From positions 1-16,089 of the forward strand of contig WFPU01000040.1 in assembly GCA_015487435.1 (NCBI GenBank): a DNA stretch of 16,089 nucleotides. Direction: 5' to 3'. This document shows, one piece after another, positions 7,824 to 14,714 of the stretch (the stretch's first letter is position 1; each line of letters begins with the position of its first letter). Both the position numbers and the translations under genes were made by a program. This DNA is from Sulfurimonas sp. (GTDB lineage Bacteria; Campylobacterota; Campylobacteria; Campylobacterales; Sulfurimonadaceae). Under the pieces are notes generated by a model, which saw only the letters and a list, made by a program, of their open reading frames with translations, did not search any database and had not been told where the DNA came from.

Positions 7824-7911
7824 TGTCCATAGGGGGCAACTGATACATTAACTAAGTATTAACTTATAGTTTATATAATTCTTCAACTCAATTATGTTTC
7901 CCCCTTTTACA
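7824..7911. repeat. 88-bp element with imperfect inverted ends (MITE-like remnant or RNA helix)
   Basis: The left end reads TGTCCATAGGGGGCAAC, and the right end, read on the other strand, TGTAAAAGGGGGAAAC. The ends share TGT and a G5 block in a very AT-rich gap. The 10-base blocks 7831-7840 and 7896-7905 are complementary at nine of ten positions. Between them lies a smaller hairpin: AACTAAGT at 7850-7857, loop ATTA, then ACT at 7862-7864 and TAGTT at 7867-7871, with a 2-base bulge. TGT...ACA ends are typical of several transposable-element families, but no clear target-site duplication flanks it. An RNA with a closing helix and inner hairpin is the alternative. No gene or promoter assignment is secure. 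Confidence 0.4.
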
Positions 7912-7943
7912 TAAACGAGTATAGATTCTCCTAATAACTATTT

Positions 7944-7981
7944 ATAACCAAGCTTTTTCCCTTTTTTATAGGCTTGGTTAT
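7944..7981 (+). promoter_or_regulatory. 10-bp perfect inverted repeat upstream of the radical SAM gene
   Basis: ATAACCAAGC (7944-7953) and GCTTGGTTAT (7972-7981) are exact reverse complements separated by 18 T-rich bases, ending 20 bases before the ATG at 8002. A possible -10 box TATAGA lies at 7920-7925, which would place this hairpin in the mRNA leader. Alternatively a TATTAT at 7979-7984 overlaps the right arm, which would make the repeat an operator. The sequence after it is not U-rich enough for a clear Rho-independent terminator, although termination of an upstream transcript cannot be ruled out. Confidence 0.5.
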
Positions 7982-8001
7982 TATTTCGCTAAACTTTCAT
8001 T

Positions 8002-9510
8002 ATGAATATTATTTTAACAACTCTAAATTCAAGATATACACACACCTCATTAGCGCTCAGATACATCTATGCAAATATGAACTCTCTTCAACAAGATACT
8101 AAAATTATGGAATTCAGTATAAATGATGCCATCCAAAGTATCGCTGAAAAACTTCTTCTTAATAATCCTAAAATTATCGGAATTGGTACCTATATTTGGA
8201 ACGCTTCACATGTTAGTGAACTAATTGAAATAATAAAGAAAATTTCTCCACAAATAGTTATAATACTTGGTGGTCCAGAAGTCTCACATCAACCCTTTAG
8301 AGTAAACTTTGATGATGCTGATTATATAATAGCGGGCGAAGGGGATGTAGCTTTTTATGAGTTGTGTAAAGAGTTACAGACTACCCATCCAAAAGAAAAA
8401 TTCATCAAACAATCAGTTCCAAATTTAAAAGAATTAAAACTCCCATATGAGTTTTACACAGACAATGATATAAAAAATCGATATATCTATGTAGAAATAT
8501 CGCGTGGATGCCCATTTGAATGTGAATTTTGCCTCTCTTCTATGGATGAAAAAGTTCGCATATTTAATCTTGATGAAGTATTAAATGAGTTTGAAAAACT
8601 TTGGATTAGAGGGGCTAGAAACTTCAAATTTGTTGATAGAACTTTTAACATAAACATCTCATCAGCAAATAAAATTTTAGATTTCTTCTTAAGTAAAGAT
8701 GAAACATATTTCGCCCACTTTGAAGTTATACCTGATCATTTTCCAGATTCTATAAAAGAAAAGATAAAAAAATTTACCCAAGGAGCTTTGCAACTTGAAA
8801 TAGGGATACAAACTTTAAACATCGATGTAGCAAAGAATATTTCTAGAAATTTAAAACTAGAAAAAATAAAACAAAATCTCTCTTTTTTAGAAAATGAAAC
8901 AGATGCACACATCCATCTTGATTTAATAGTTGGACTTCCTGGAGAATCATTAGAGAGTTTTGGTAAAAACTTAGATGAGCTCGTACAACTTAGTTCATGT
9001 GAGATACAGATAGGGATACTTAAAAAACTATCAGGCACTTTCATAAATCGTCACGATATAGAGTTTGGCATGGTATATTCCAACACTCCACCATACGATA
9101 TTTTAAAAAATAATCTTCTTAATTTTAATGATATTCAAATTATGAAACGCTTTGCTAGATTTTGGGATTTAACTTATAATAGTGGAAATTTTAAAAACTC
9201 TGTTAAATTGATTTGGCAAAATTCTAGTGTGTATGAAAATTTTTACAGCTTTTGCATATGGGCATACTCTAAAACAGACTCTACATACAAAATTTCACTT
9301 ACTAGACTAGGTGAACTTTTATTTAACTACCTTGTGCATATAAAAAAATTAGATGAAAAAGAGGTAGCCCTTAGTATGCTCCAAGATATGATGAAACTAA
9401 AAGGTCGAGCAGTCCCTAGCTACCTAAAACCTTACGCTAACGAGATAAAAATTAACTCAAAACAAGGTAGCTCTGGATTCAATAAAAGACAAAATCAAAC
9501 CCATATATAA
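8002..9510 (+). CDS. B12-binding-domain radical SAM protein (DUF4080-type)
   Basis: 502 residues. Residues 1-125 look like a cobalamin-binding Rossmann domain (LTTLNSRYTHTSLALRYI, then IIGIGTYIW and IILGGPEVS), although the classical DxHxxG motif is not seen. The radical SAM cluster motif is at C170-x3-C174-x2-C177 (RGCPFECEFC), followed by the barrel strands FKFVDRTFN and LELGIQ-like LEIGIQT and the DLIVGLPGES motif. The C-terminal ~150 residues fit the DUF4080-like tail of this group. It should bind a [4Fe-4S] cluster and S-adenosylmethionine; the substrate is unknown. The start at 8002 is fixed by an in-frame stop just upstream, but there is no good ribosome site. It stands alone on the + strand, 18 bp before lapG, which has its own promoter. 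Confidence 0.82.
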   Translation: MNIILTTLNSRYTHTSLALRYIYANMNSLQQDTKIMEFSINDAIQSIAEKLLLNNPKIIGIGTYIWNASHVSELIEIIKKISPQIVIILGGPEVSHQPFRVNFDDADYIIAGEGDVAFYELCKELQTTHPKEKFIKQSVPNLKELKLPYEFYTDNDIKNRYIYVEISRGCPFECEFCLSSMDEKVRIFNLDEVLNEFEKLWIRGARNFKFVDRTFNINISSANKILDFFLSKDETYFAHFEVIPDHFPDSIKEKIKKFTQGALQLEIGIQTLNIDVAKNISRNLKLEKIKQNLSFLENETDAHIHLDLIVGLPGESLESFGKNLDELVQLSSCEIQIGILKKLSGTFINRHDIEFGMVYSNTPPYDILKNNLLNFNDIQIMKRFARFWDLTYNSGNFKNSVKLIWQNSSVYENFYSFCIWAYSKTDSTYKISLTRLGELLFNYLVHIKKLDEKEVALSMLQDMMKLKGRAVPSYLKPYANEIKINSKQGSSGFNKRQNQTHI

Positions 9511-9514
9511 ATTT

Positions 9515-9523
9515 TGCTATAAT
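9515..9523 (+). promoter_or_regulatory. Predicted extended -10 promoter of lapG-lapD (possible leaderless start)
   Basis: TGCTATAAT is a perfect extended -10 box (TGnTATAAT). It ends 5 bases before the ATG at 9529, so the expected +1 is at 9529-9530. The box lies wholly in the 18-bp gap after the radical SAM gene. No Shine-Dalgarno sequence precedes the ATG. Confidence 0.55.
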
Positions 9524-9528
9524 AATCT

Positions 9529-10170
9529 ATGGTTATAAAAAATGTACTTTTATTTTTTTTACTATTGTTTGCTAGCGTATATGCTAATGAGCCGTATGTG
9601 GATGATGCAACGATAGCAAGAATAGCAAAAAAGTATAATGAGTTTGCAAAAAAAAGATTTTATTATCTCCAGGCTACTCTTGATGAGGTTAAAGATAAAA
9701 GTGATTTAGAGAAATTAAAGGCTATAAATGATTTTTTTAATGAAGTTAGTTATTCCTCTGATTTAAAGGTGTATAACAAAGATGATTATTGGGCTACACC
9801 TTTAGAATTTTTAAGTAAAGATAAAGGGGATTGTGAAGATTATGTTATTAGCAAATATTTTGCACTTAGATATCTTGGTGTTGATTCAAAAAAACTTTTT
9901 TTTACATATGTACGTTCAACAAAATTTAAATTACCACATATGGTTTTGACCTATTTTAAAACACCAAGAAGTGAACCATTGATTCTTGATAATAATAACC
10001 GTAAAATTTTCCTAGCTTCACAAAGAAAAGATTTAATCCCTATTTATAACCTCAATGGAGAATCTCTTTACATAGCTGCTAAATCTGGAACTGGAAAAAA
10101 AATAAAACAAAAAAAATCTCATAAAAAATGGGATTTACTCAAGCAAAACATAAAAAGGAAAAAGATATGA
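9529..10170 (+). CDS. lapG: LapG-type periplasmic cysteine protease (transglutaminase-like, BTLCP)
   Basis: 213 residues. The signal peptide (about 1-19, ending VYA) is followed by a bacterial transglutaminase-like cysteine protease domain. The triad is visible: C102 in KGDCEDY, H137 in LPHMVL and D154 in LDNNN. D101, E103 and D104 flank the catalytic Cys exactly as the calcium ligands do in studied LapG proteins. LapG cuts the N-terminal retention region of a large surface adhesin after a double alanine, releasing the cell from a surface. Its activity is blocked when LapD holds it. The next gene encodes LapD, overlapping by 4 bases. No adhesin gene is in the window. The last ~24 residues (190-213) are unusually basic, with about 11 Lys/Arg, which is odd for a periplasmic enzyme. 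Some of this tail lies over the ribosome site of lapD. Confidence 0.88.
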   Translation: MVIKNVLLFFLLLFASVYANEPYVDDATIARIAKKYNEFAKKRFYYLQATLDEVKDKSDLEKLKAINDFFNEVSYSSDLKVYNKDDYWATPLEFLSKDKGDCEDYVISKYFALRYLGVDSKKLFFTYVRSTKFKLPHMVLTYFKTPRSEPLILDNNNRKIFLASQRKDLIPIYNLNGESLYIAAKSGTGKKIKQKKSHKKWDLLKQNIKRKKI

Positions 10171-12083
10171 CACTCTTTAAACAAATTGCTCTAATGTTCT
10201 CTATGTTTTTAATAATAATCCTCTTAACTGTCCTAGTACTCAACTTTAATATCGTAAGTGAATCTGTTCAAAAAAGATTACTTGAGGATGCAAAAAATAC
10301 CGCAAGTTCACTTAGTTTATCCCTTGGAAGTGCTAATGGTGATATAGTTATGATGTCAACTATGATAAATGCTAACTTTGACAGCGGAAACTATCAATAT
10401 ATCTCTTTAGTTGATATAGATAACGAAATATTGTTTAAAAGAGAAGCTGAGAACTCACAAGTAGATGTGCCTCAATGGTTTATTAATCTTCTTGATATTA
10501 AAGCACCAATTGCGAGTGCAAATGTATCTGCTGGATGGAGCCCAATAGGACTTTTAAACGTTCAAAGTGATGTAAGTTATGCACATATTCAACTCTATAC
10601 AATTTTAAAAAATCTTTTAATCTCTTTTAGCATTTTGGCAGCTTTTGGTTTACTCATATTAAATTTACTTCTTCATGCAATTTTAAAACCTCTAAAGAGA
10701 GTACAACTGCAGGCTGAGGCAGTAGCAAGGAATGAATTTATAATCCAAGACGACATTCCTCATACAAAAGAGCTTAAAGATGTAGTGCTTGGCATGAATA
10801 ATATGGTGCAAAAAGTTAAAGCGATGTTTGACAAAGGAAATGAAGAGCTTAAACGTCAAAAAGAGATGGAGTATATAGATTCAGATACAAAACTTAGAAA
10901 TCGTAAATATCTAATAGACAAATTACCAGAATATCTAAAAATTGATGCTAATTCAAAAGGTGGTATAAATATGATGATTGCTTTTAGTGGAGTGGTAGAA
11001 GCAAATGAAAAAATAGGACATAAAAAAGTAGATAGTCTTTTTATAGATATGGCTGAAATATTTAAAAATAGTGCTAAAAATTACAAAAATGCTATCATAG
11101 CTAGAATGAATGGTACTGAATTTTGTATATTTTTACCAGATTGTAATGCTGAGGATGGTTTATCCTTGGCTCAAAACATACATGACTCAGTTAAAAAAAT
11201 CATGATAAACATAGATCTAGATATATCTAAATCATTCATCTCTATAGGTCTTTATGAGTATAATTATAAACAAACAATTGCTCAACTTTTATCACACTCT
11301 GATAACTCTTTAGCTTTAGCAAAATTTAATGATACTAAAATTCATCTTGAGCATGCTGAAGATGCTATAGAGGTTATGGGTAAAGATGCATGGCGTGAAA
11401 TTATAACTAAAGCTATTGATCATGATAAGTTTAATTTTATACCTTATAAGGTTGTTGATACTAAAACTAAAAAAGATGCACATATTGCACTTAGTATCTC
11501 TATGAGTACTGATAAAGAAACCTACTATTTTGGTCAGTTTATGGCTTCTGCAAACCAAACAGGTCAAAGTAAAAATATCTATCGTAAAATCTTAGAAATG
11601 ATGTTTATGCAGCCAGATAAAATGCTTCAATACTCTATTTGTTCACTCCGTTTACCATATGACTTCTTAAATAATACAGATACTTTTGATCATATGAGCA
11701 AACTATTTAATAGTTATGGCGATAACTTACCTTTTAAACTAATTATAGAGATGCCAGATAAACTTATATCTCAAAATTCACAACTAGTAAAACAGTATAA
11801 AAGTTTACTCAAAGGGCATAATTTTGAATTAGCAATATTTGAATTTATTGGAGAGAGCACTGACTATCAATACTTGCAAGATTTACGCCCTAATTACATC
11901 AAAGCAGAGAGTATATATTTCTTAGGACAAAATGAGCAAAGTTTAAATGCACTTAAATTAATAACTGATTCACTAGGAATATCATTAATTGCAACAGGAG
12001 TTATGGATATGCAAACTCTTAATAAGCTTCAAGATAAAAACATCACAATCATTCAAGGTCGTGCTACTGAGATGATTGAGTAG
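10167..12083 (+). CDS. lapD: LapD-like c-di-GMP receptor with degenerate GGDEF and EAL domains
   Basis: 638 residues from the ATG at 10167. An in-frame ATG at 10128 lies inside lapG and adds 13 non-conserved residues, whereas 10167 has AAAAGGAAA upstream and forms an ATGA overlap with the lapG stop. Membrane helix at about 5-27, periplasmic LapD/MoxY-like domain to about 145 with a Gly-Trp pair at about 123-124 (AGWSPIG), second helix about 148-172, then HAMP. The GGDEF signature is degraded to NGTEF (about 315-319). In the EAL domain the EAL triplet is replaced (HIALS) and the usual EGVE reads TGVM, so neither synthesis nor hydrolysis of c-di-GMP is expected. This fits LapD, which binds c-di-GMP in the EAL domain and captures LapG through a periplasmic Trp. 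Whether the c-di-GMP pocket is intact is not proven from sequence alone. Confidence 0.85.
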   Translation: MTLFKQIALMFSMFLIIILLTVLVLNFNIVSESVQKRLLEDAKNTASSLSLSLGSANGDIVMMSTMINANFDSGNYQYISLVDIDNEILFKREAENSQVDVPQWFINLLDIKAPIASANVSAGWSPIGLLNVQSDVSYAHIQLYTILKNLLISFSILAAFGLLILNLLLHAILKPLKRVQLQAEAVARNEFIIQDDIPHTKELKDVVLGMNNMVQKVKAMFDKGNEELKRQKEMEYIDSDTKLRNRKYLIDKLPEYLKIDANSKGGINMMIAFSGVVEANEKIGHKKVDSLFIDMAEIFKNSAKNYKNAIIARMNGTEFCIFLPDCNAEDGLSLAQNIHDSVKKIMINIDLDISKSFISIGLYEYNYKQTIAQLLSHSDNSLALAKFNDTKIHLEHAEDAIEVMGKDAWREIITKAIDHDKFNFIPYKVVDTKTKKDAHIALSISMSTDKETYYFGQFMASANQTGQSKNIYRKILEMMFMQPDKMLQYSICSLRLPYDFLNNTDTFDHMSKLFNSYGDNLPFKLIIEMPDKLISQNSQLVKQYKSLLKGHNFELAIFEFIGESTDYQYLQDLRPNYIKAESIYFLGQNEQSLNALKLITDSLGISLIATGVMDMQTLNKLQDKNITIIQGRATEMIE

Positions 12084-12087
12084 CGAT

Positions 12088-12717
12088 CTATTTATCGTAT
12101 TTATAGAATTTATTATATCTTAAAATGGAAGCTAGCTCTTCTGAGTAAGCCTCCCTCTTTTCTGAATACATCTTTAACTCTTTTACAAGTAAAAAAGGAT
12201 CTGAAGTTTTCATCTTTAGCTTACGAAACTCAGAAAATGCAAAGCTTCTTGAAATATTTAGATAATAATCTCTTACTGACTGCTCTATGGAGTTATATTT
12301 TTTAACCCAAATAGTTTTACCGTTTCTAGTTTGTAAAGCTGCAATGCGAGGCGTATTTTTACCAAATGCCCATATTCCAAAAATATTATTAGCTTCTCGA
12401 TAAAATCTACTCGTCCCCCATGCACTCTCTATCGCTGCTTGTGAGAGTGCTATACTTTTTGGATGTGGTTTCATAGCCATAAGTAACTCTTCATCACTAT
12501 TGACTTTATATTTTTTCTTAAGAGAGGCAATTTTTTCTTTATTAGTATTATTCTTTATATCTTGTTTTATATCTTCATACTGTTTTTGCAAATCATTGTA
12601 AACTATCTCTATAGCTGGCAAAACTTTATCTAAAAACACTTTTTTCTTTTCCTGTACACTCATGGCAAAACTAGTAGTTACAAATACTATACTAAATATT
12701 AATAGCTTAATTTTCAT
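12088..12717 (-). CDS. Bax-like beta-N-acetylglucosaminidase (peptidoglycan hydrolase)
   Basis: 209 residues. The signal peptide (about 1-18, ending SFA) directs it to the periplasm. A Lys/Glu-rich, probably helical stretch (about 22-75) precedes a glucosaminidase domain in which AAIESAWGTSRF carries the catalytic Glu97; NNIFGIWAF and the YNSIEQSVRDYY block are further family signatures. It should cleave glycan strands of peptidoglycan. GGAG lies 7-8 bases before the ATG, inside the upstream CitE-like gene, which it overlaps by 11 bases, so it is probably the last gene of the nifS operon. It converges on lapD with only 4 bp between stop codons. A possible link to adhesin or cell-surface release is not supported beyond this position. 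Confidence 0.82.
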   Translation of the reverse strand: MKIKLLIFSIVFVTTSFAMSVQEKKKVFLDKVLPAIEIVYNDLQKQYEDIKQDIKNNTNKEKIASLKKKYKVNSDEELLMAMKPHPKSIALSQAAIESAWGTSRFYREANNIFGIWAFGKNTPRIAALQTRNGKTIWVKKYNSIEQSVRDYYLNISRSFAFSEFRKLKMKTSDPFLLVKELKMYSEKREAYSEELASILRYNKFYKYDK

Positions 12718-13582
12718 CTCTTACTCCATATATTTTTTCTCTTAGTTTTATCAATCTAGCATATGGACTCATGGTATTGATCTCTCCCATTTTTCCATCT
12801 AAATTTATAATAGCTTGGGATGATGAAAGAAGACTATTTGCTTCATTTAATTCATCTAAAGTTACTTTATAGATATCATGAGCTAACTCTATTTGAGCTG
12901 GATGGATTATTGTTTTTGAGAATAACCCCTCTTTTAAATCACGCCTAACATCTTTAATAAATCCAACTTCATCATTAAAGCAAGGATAAACTCCACCACT
13001 TACTCCAAATCCAGCACTTTTAAAAATTGCCAAAAGATTACCTAAAATACTAGACGTTACAGCAATATCAAAAATAGAATCTTCACATCTTCGTTTCATA
13101 CTAAGTTGTCTAAGCATATCTTCAAGTCCAAACCTAACTAAGATAATTTTTTCTTTGTATTGTACTAATATATCTTTTAGTTTTATTAGTTTGTTAGTGT
13201 CAAAAAGCTCTTTTCCTTCAACACTTGGCATTATGAGATGTGAAGATAGTTTTAAAGTATTTAGATACTCTTGTGCATTTGTTGATGAAAACTTAGGAAG
13301 AACAAATCCATCTATCTGATCTATACTTTCATACGATAACAACTCTTTTAAAATTTCAATATTTCGAGGACGAATAAAAACTAAAAGTTTATTTTTTTTA
13401 AATAAAGTTAGCAAATTCTTTATAACTTCCATAGAATATGATAAATCGCTTTCAGATATAGCATCTTCAGTATCAATAACTACACTTTTAAGATTTTGGT
13501 ATTTAGCACCAGATATGATTTGGGCTAAATTTTTATGGGTAGCTGGTACAAATAAAGTAGCACCTAATTCTATGTAGTGCAA
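12707..13582 (-). CDS. HpcH/HpaI aldolase / citrate lyase beta-subunit-like protein (probable TTG start)
   Basis: About 291 residues from a TTG at 13582. Conserved sequence begins immediately (HYIELGATLFVPATHKN). Upstream in-frame ATGs at 13687, 13678 and 13645 would place 20-35 unconserved residues inside nifU. Numbered from the TTG, CitE-family features include IDTEDA (D37, E39, D40), FIRPRN (R71), PSVEGKE (E122), RFGLEDM (E154, D155) and HPAQI. These are the residues that hold Mg2+ and an acyl-CoA or keto-acid in CitE, malyl-CoA lyase and L-malyl/citramalyl-CoA lyases, so a C-C bond lyase or thioesterase is likely, with unknown substrate. The TTG follows the nifU stop by a single base (TAG-T-TTG) with no strong ribosome site, pointing to re-initiation after nifU. 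No citrate lyase alpha or gamma subunit is nearby. Confidence 0.75.
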   Translation of the reverse strand: MHYIELGATLFVPATHKNLAQIISGAKYQNLKSVVIDTEDAISESDLSYSMEVIKNLLTLFKKNKLLVFIRPRNIEILKELLSYESIDQIDGFVLPKFSSTNAQEYLNTLKLSSHLIMPSVEGKELFDTNKLIKLKDILVQYKEKIILVRFGLEDMLRQLSMKRRCEDSIFDIAVTSSILGNLLAIFKSAGFGVSGGVYPCFNDEVGFIKDVRRDLKEGLFSKTIIHPAQIELAHDIYKVTLDELNEANSLLSSSQAIINLDGKMGEINTMSPYARLIKLREKIYGVRDEN

Positions 13583-13583
13583 A

Positions 13584-14558
13584 CTATATAGGTAATACTC
13601 TAATATTACCCGAAAGTTTCTCTCTAAGAGTTGACTCAATTGCATAAAGTGTGCCTGTAGATGAACTAGCACAACCATCACATGCACCTAAATAACGAAT
13701 ATAAATATCAATATACTCATCATTAGTTTTAATATCGATAATCTCCATATCTCCACCATCCATTATCAAAAACTGACGAATAGATTCATCAATGATTGCA
13801 TCAACAGCTTTGATTTGTTGAACTAAAGTCTTTTTAGCAAAATCGCCATCAGCTCCAGCATCCGCGGCAGCTTTCATCTTCTCTTGATCCATCTCTTTAC
13901 GAGTATCTGCTAAGATATCTACTAGATAGTATTCTCTATCTTCATGTCCACCTGGCTTTATACAAGACTTACAAAAACCACCAGCTTTAGTATAATCTGT
14001 AATTTGCTCTACTGTTGTAAGATCATTTAGCTTAATAACTTCTTTTATAGTATTTAGACTAACACGAGCACATTCACAAACAATTATCTCCTCTTCAAAA
14101 CTATCAGAATCAACACCCATATACATCCCAGCTGCTTTTTTGATAACATCATAAGCCATAACTGAACAATGCATTTTTTGAGGTGGAACTGCTGGAGTAT
14201 CAGGGTCATCACGAAGAGCCATCTCAACATCAATATTTGTAATTTTTACAGCTTCTTGAACTGTTTTACCAATACAAAGATCAGTCATAACATCTGAAGA
14301 TGCAATAGCTGTACCACAACCAAAAGATTTAAACTTAGAGTTTATAATAGTATCGGTCTTTGGGTCTATTTCCCAGTAAAGACGAACTGCATCTCCACAA
14401 CTCTCAGCACCATAATCTGCAACAATAAGTTTGTTACCACGCTTATCTACCTCATCTTGAAATATCTCCCCTTGGTGTTGAGGATTATTCATCAATGAAG
14501 TTACCTTATCTGAATATGCATCCCATAAAGATTCACCTAACATATCACTTTTTGCCAT
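13584..14558 (-). CDS. nifU: NifU iron-sulfur cluster scaffold protein
   Basis: 324 residues with all three modules of full-length NifU. The N-terminal IscU-like scaffold has C54, D56, C81 and C131. A central bacterioferritin-associated-ferredoxin-like domain carries a permanent [2Fe-2S] cluster on C161, C163, C196 and C199 (VCECARVS ... GGFCKSC). The C-terminal Nfu domain has C293-x2-C296 (GACDGCASS). It builds Fe-S clusters with sulfur from NifS and passes them to apo-proteins. In Helicobacter and relatives this pair is the general Fe-S system, not a nitrogen-fixation one, and no nif structural genes are here. AAGGAG lies about 8 bases before the ATG. The gene sits 147 bp downstream of nifS and one base before the CitE-like TTG. 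Confidence 0.93.
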   Translation of the reverse strand: MAKSDMLGESLWDAYSDKVTSLMNNPQHQGEIFQDEVDKRGNKLIVADYGAESCGDAVRLYWEIDPKTDTIINSKFKSFGCGTAIASSDVMTDLCIGKTVQEAVKITNIDVEMALRDDPDTPAVPPQKMHCSVMAYDVIKKAAGMYMGVDSDSFEEEIIVCECARVSLNTIKEVIKLNDLTTVEQITDYTKAGGFCKSCIKPGGHEDREYYLVDILADTRKEMDQEKMKAAADAGADGDFAKKTLVQQIKAVDAIIDESIRQFLIMDGGDMEIIDIKTNDEYIDIYIRYLGACDGCASSSTGTLYAIESTLREKLSGNIRVLPI

Positions 14559-14589
14559 GTCATGCTCCTTAGTTTTATTTTATTTTTTG

Positions 14590-14673
14590 CTCCGTTAGGA
14601 GTTAGCTTTAGTCGCTTTAGCGACGTCAGCGAAGTAAAAGGGGAATACCACAAGGGTATGATCTTCCTTTTAC
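14590..14673. repeat. Three-hairpin element between nifS and nifU
   Basis: Three inverted repeats follow one another. CTCC-GTTA-GGAG lies at 14590-14601. GTCGC-TTTA-GCGAC lies at 14611-14624. The third has outer arms GTAAAAGG (14634-14641) and CCTTTTAC (14666-14673), enclosing inner arms ATACC (14645-14649) and GGTAT (14655-14659). Short direct repeats GCTTTAG (14605 and 14614) and AGCGA (14619 and 14628) overlap them. The segment is richer in G+C than its surroundings and looks like an inserted dispersed element, or an mRNA processing/attenuation site between the two cistrons. No second copy exists in the window. Confidence 0.55.
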
Positions 14674-14692
14674 AGACTAATTAAATAGTTGA

Positions 14693-14714
14693 CATCATTA
14701 ACAAGTTAATGATG
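14693..14714. repeat. 10-bp palindrome across the nifS stop codon
   Basis: CATCATTAAC and GTTAATGATG are perfect reverse complements separated by AA. The palindrome covers the nifS stop codon and its last His codons. In the nifS mRNA it can form a tight hairpin, but no U-run follows, so it is not a typical terminator. It could stabilise the nifS 3' end or slow ribosomes at the stop. Confidence 0.5.

Noticed and set aside
7831..7846. Possible cobalamin riboswitch upstream of the B12-binding radical SAM gene (GGCAACTGA resembles the CGCAACTGT part of the B12 element)
   Set aside because: Only that short piece matches. The other conserved parts of the cobalamin element (GGGAA...GGTG and the GCCACTG box) are not present in the gap.
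8736..9044. Open frame opposite the radical SAM gene
   Set aside because: Antisense shadow with Ser/Phe/Cys-rich low-quality sequence inside a well-conserved coding region. The same reasoning excludes 4778-5008, 11316-11567 and 14875-15243.
10128..10166. Upstream ATG for lapD at 10128
   Set aside because: It lies inside lapG and adds Lys-rich residues unlike LapD. The ATG at 10167 has a ribosome site and the ATGA overlap.
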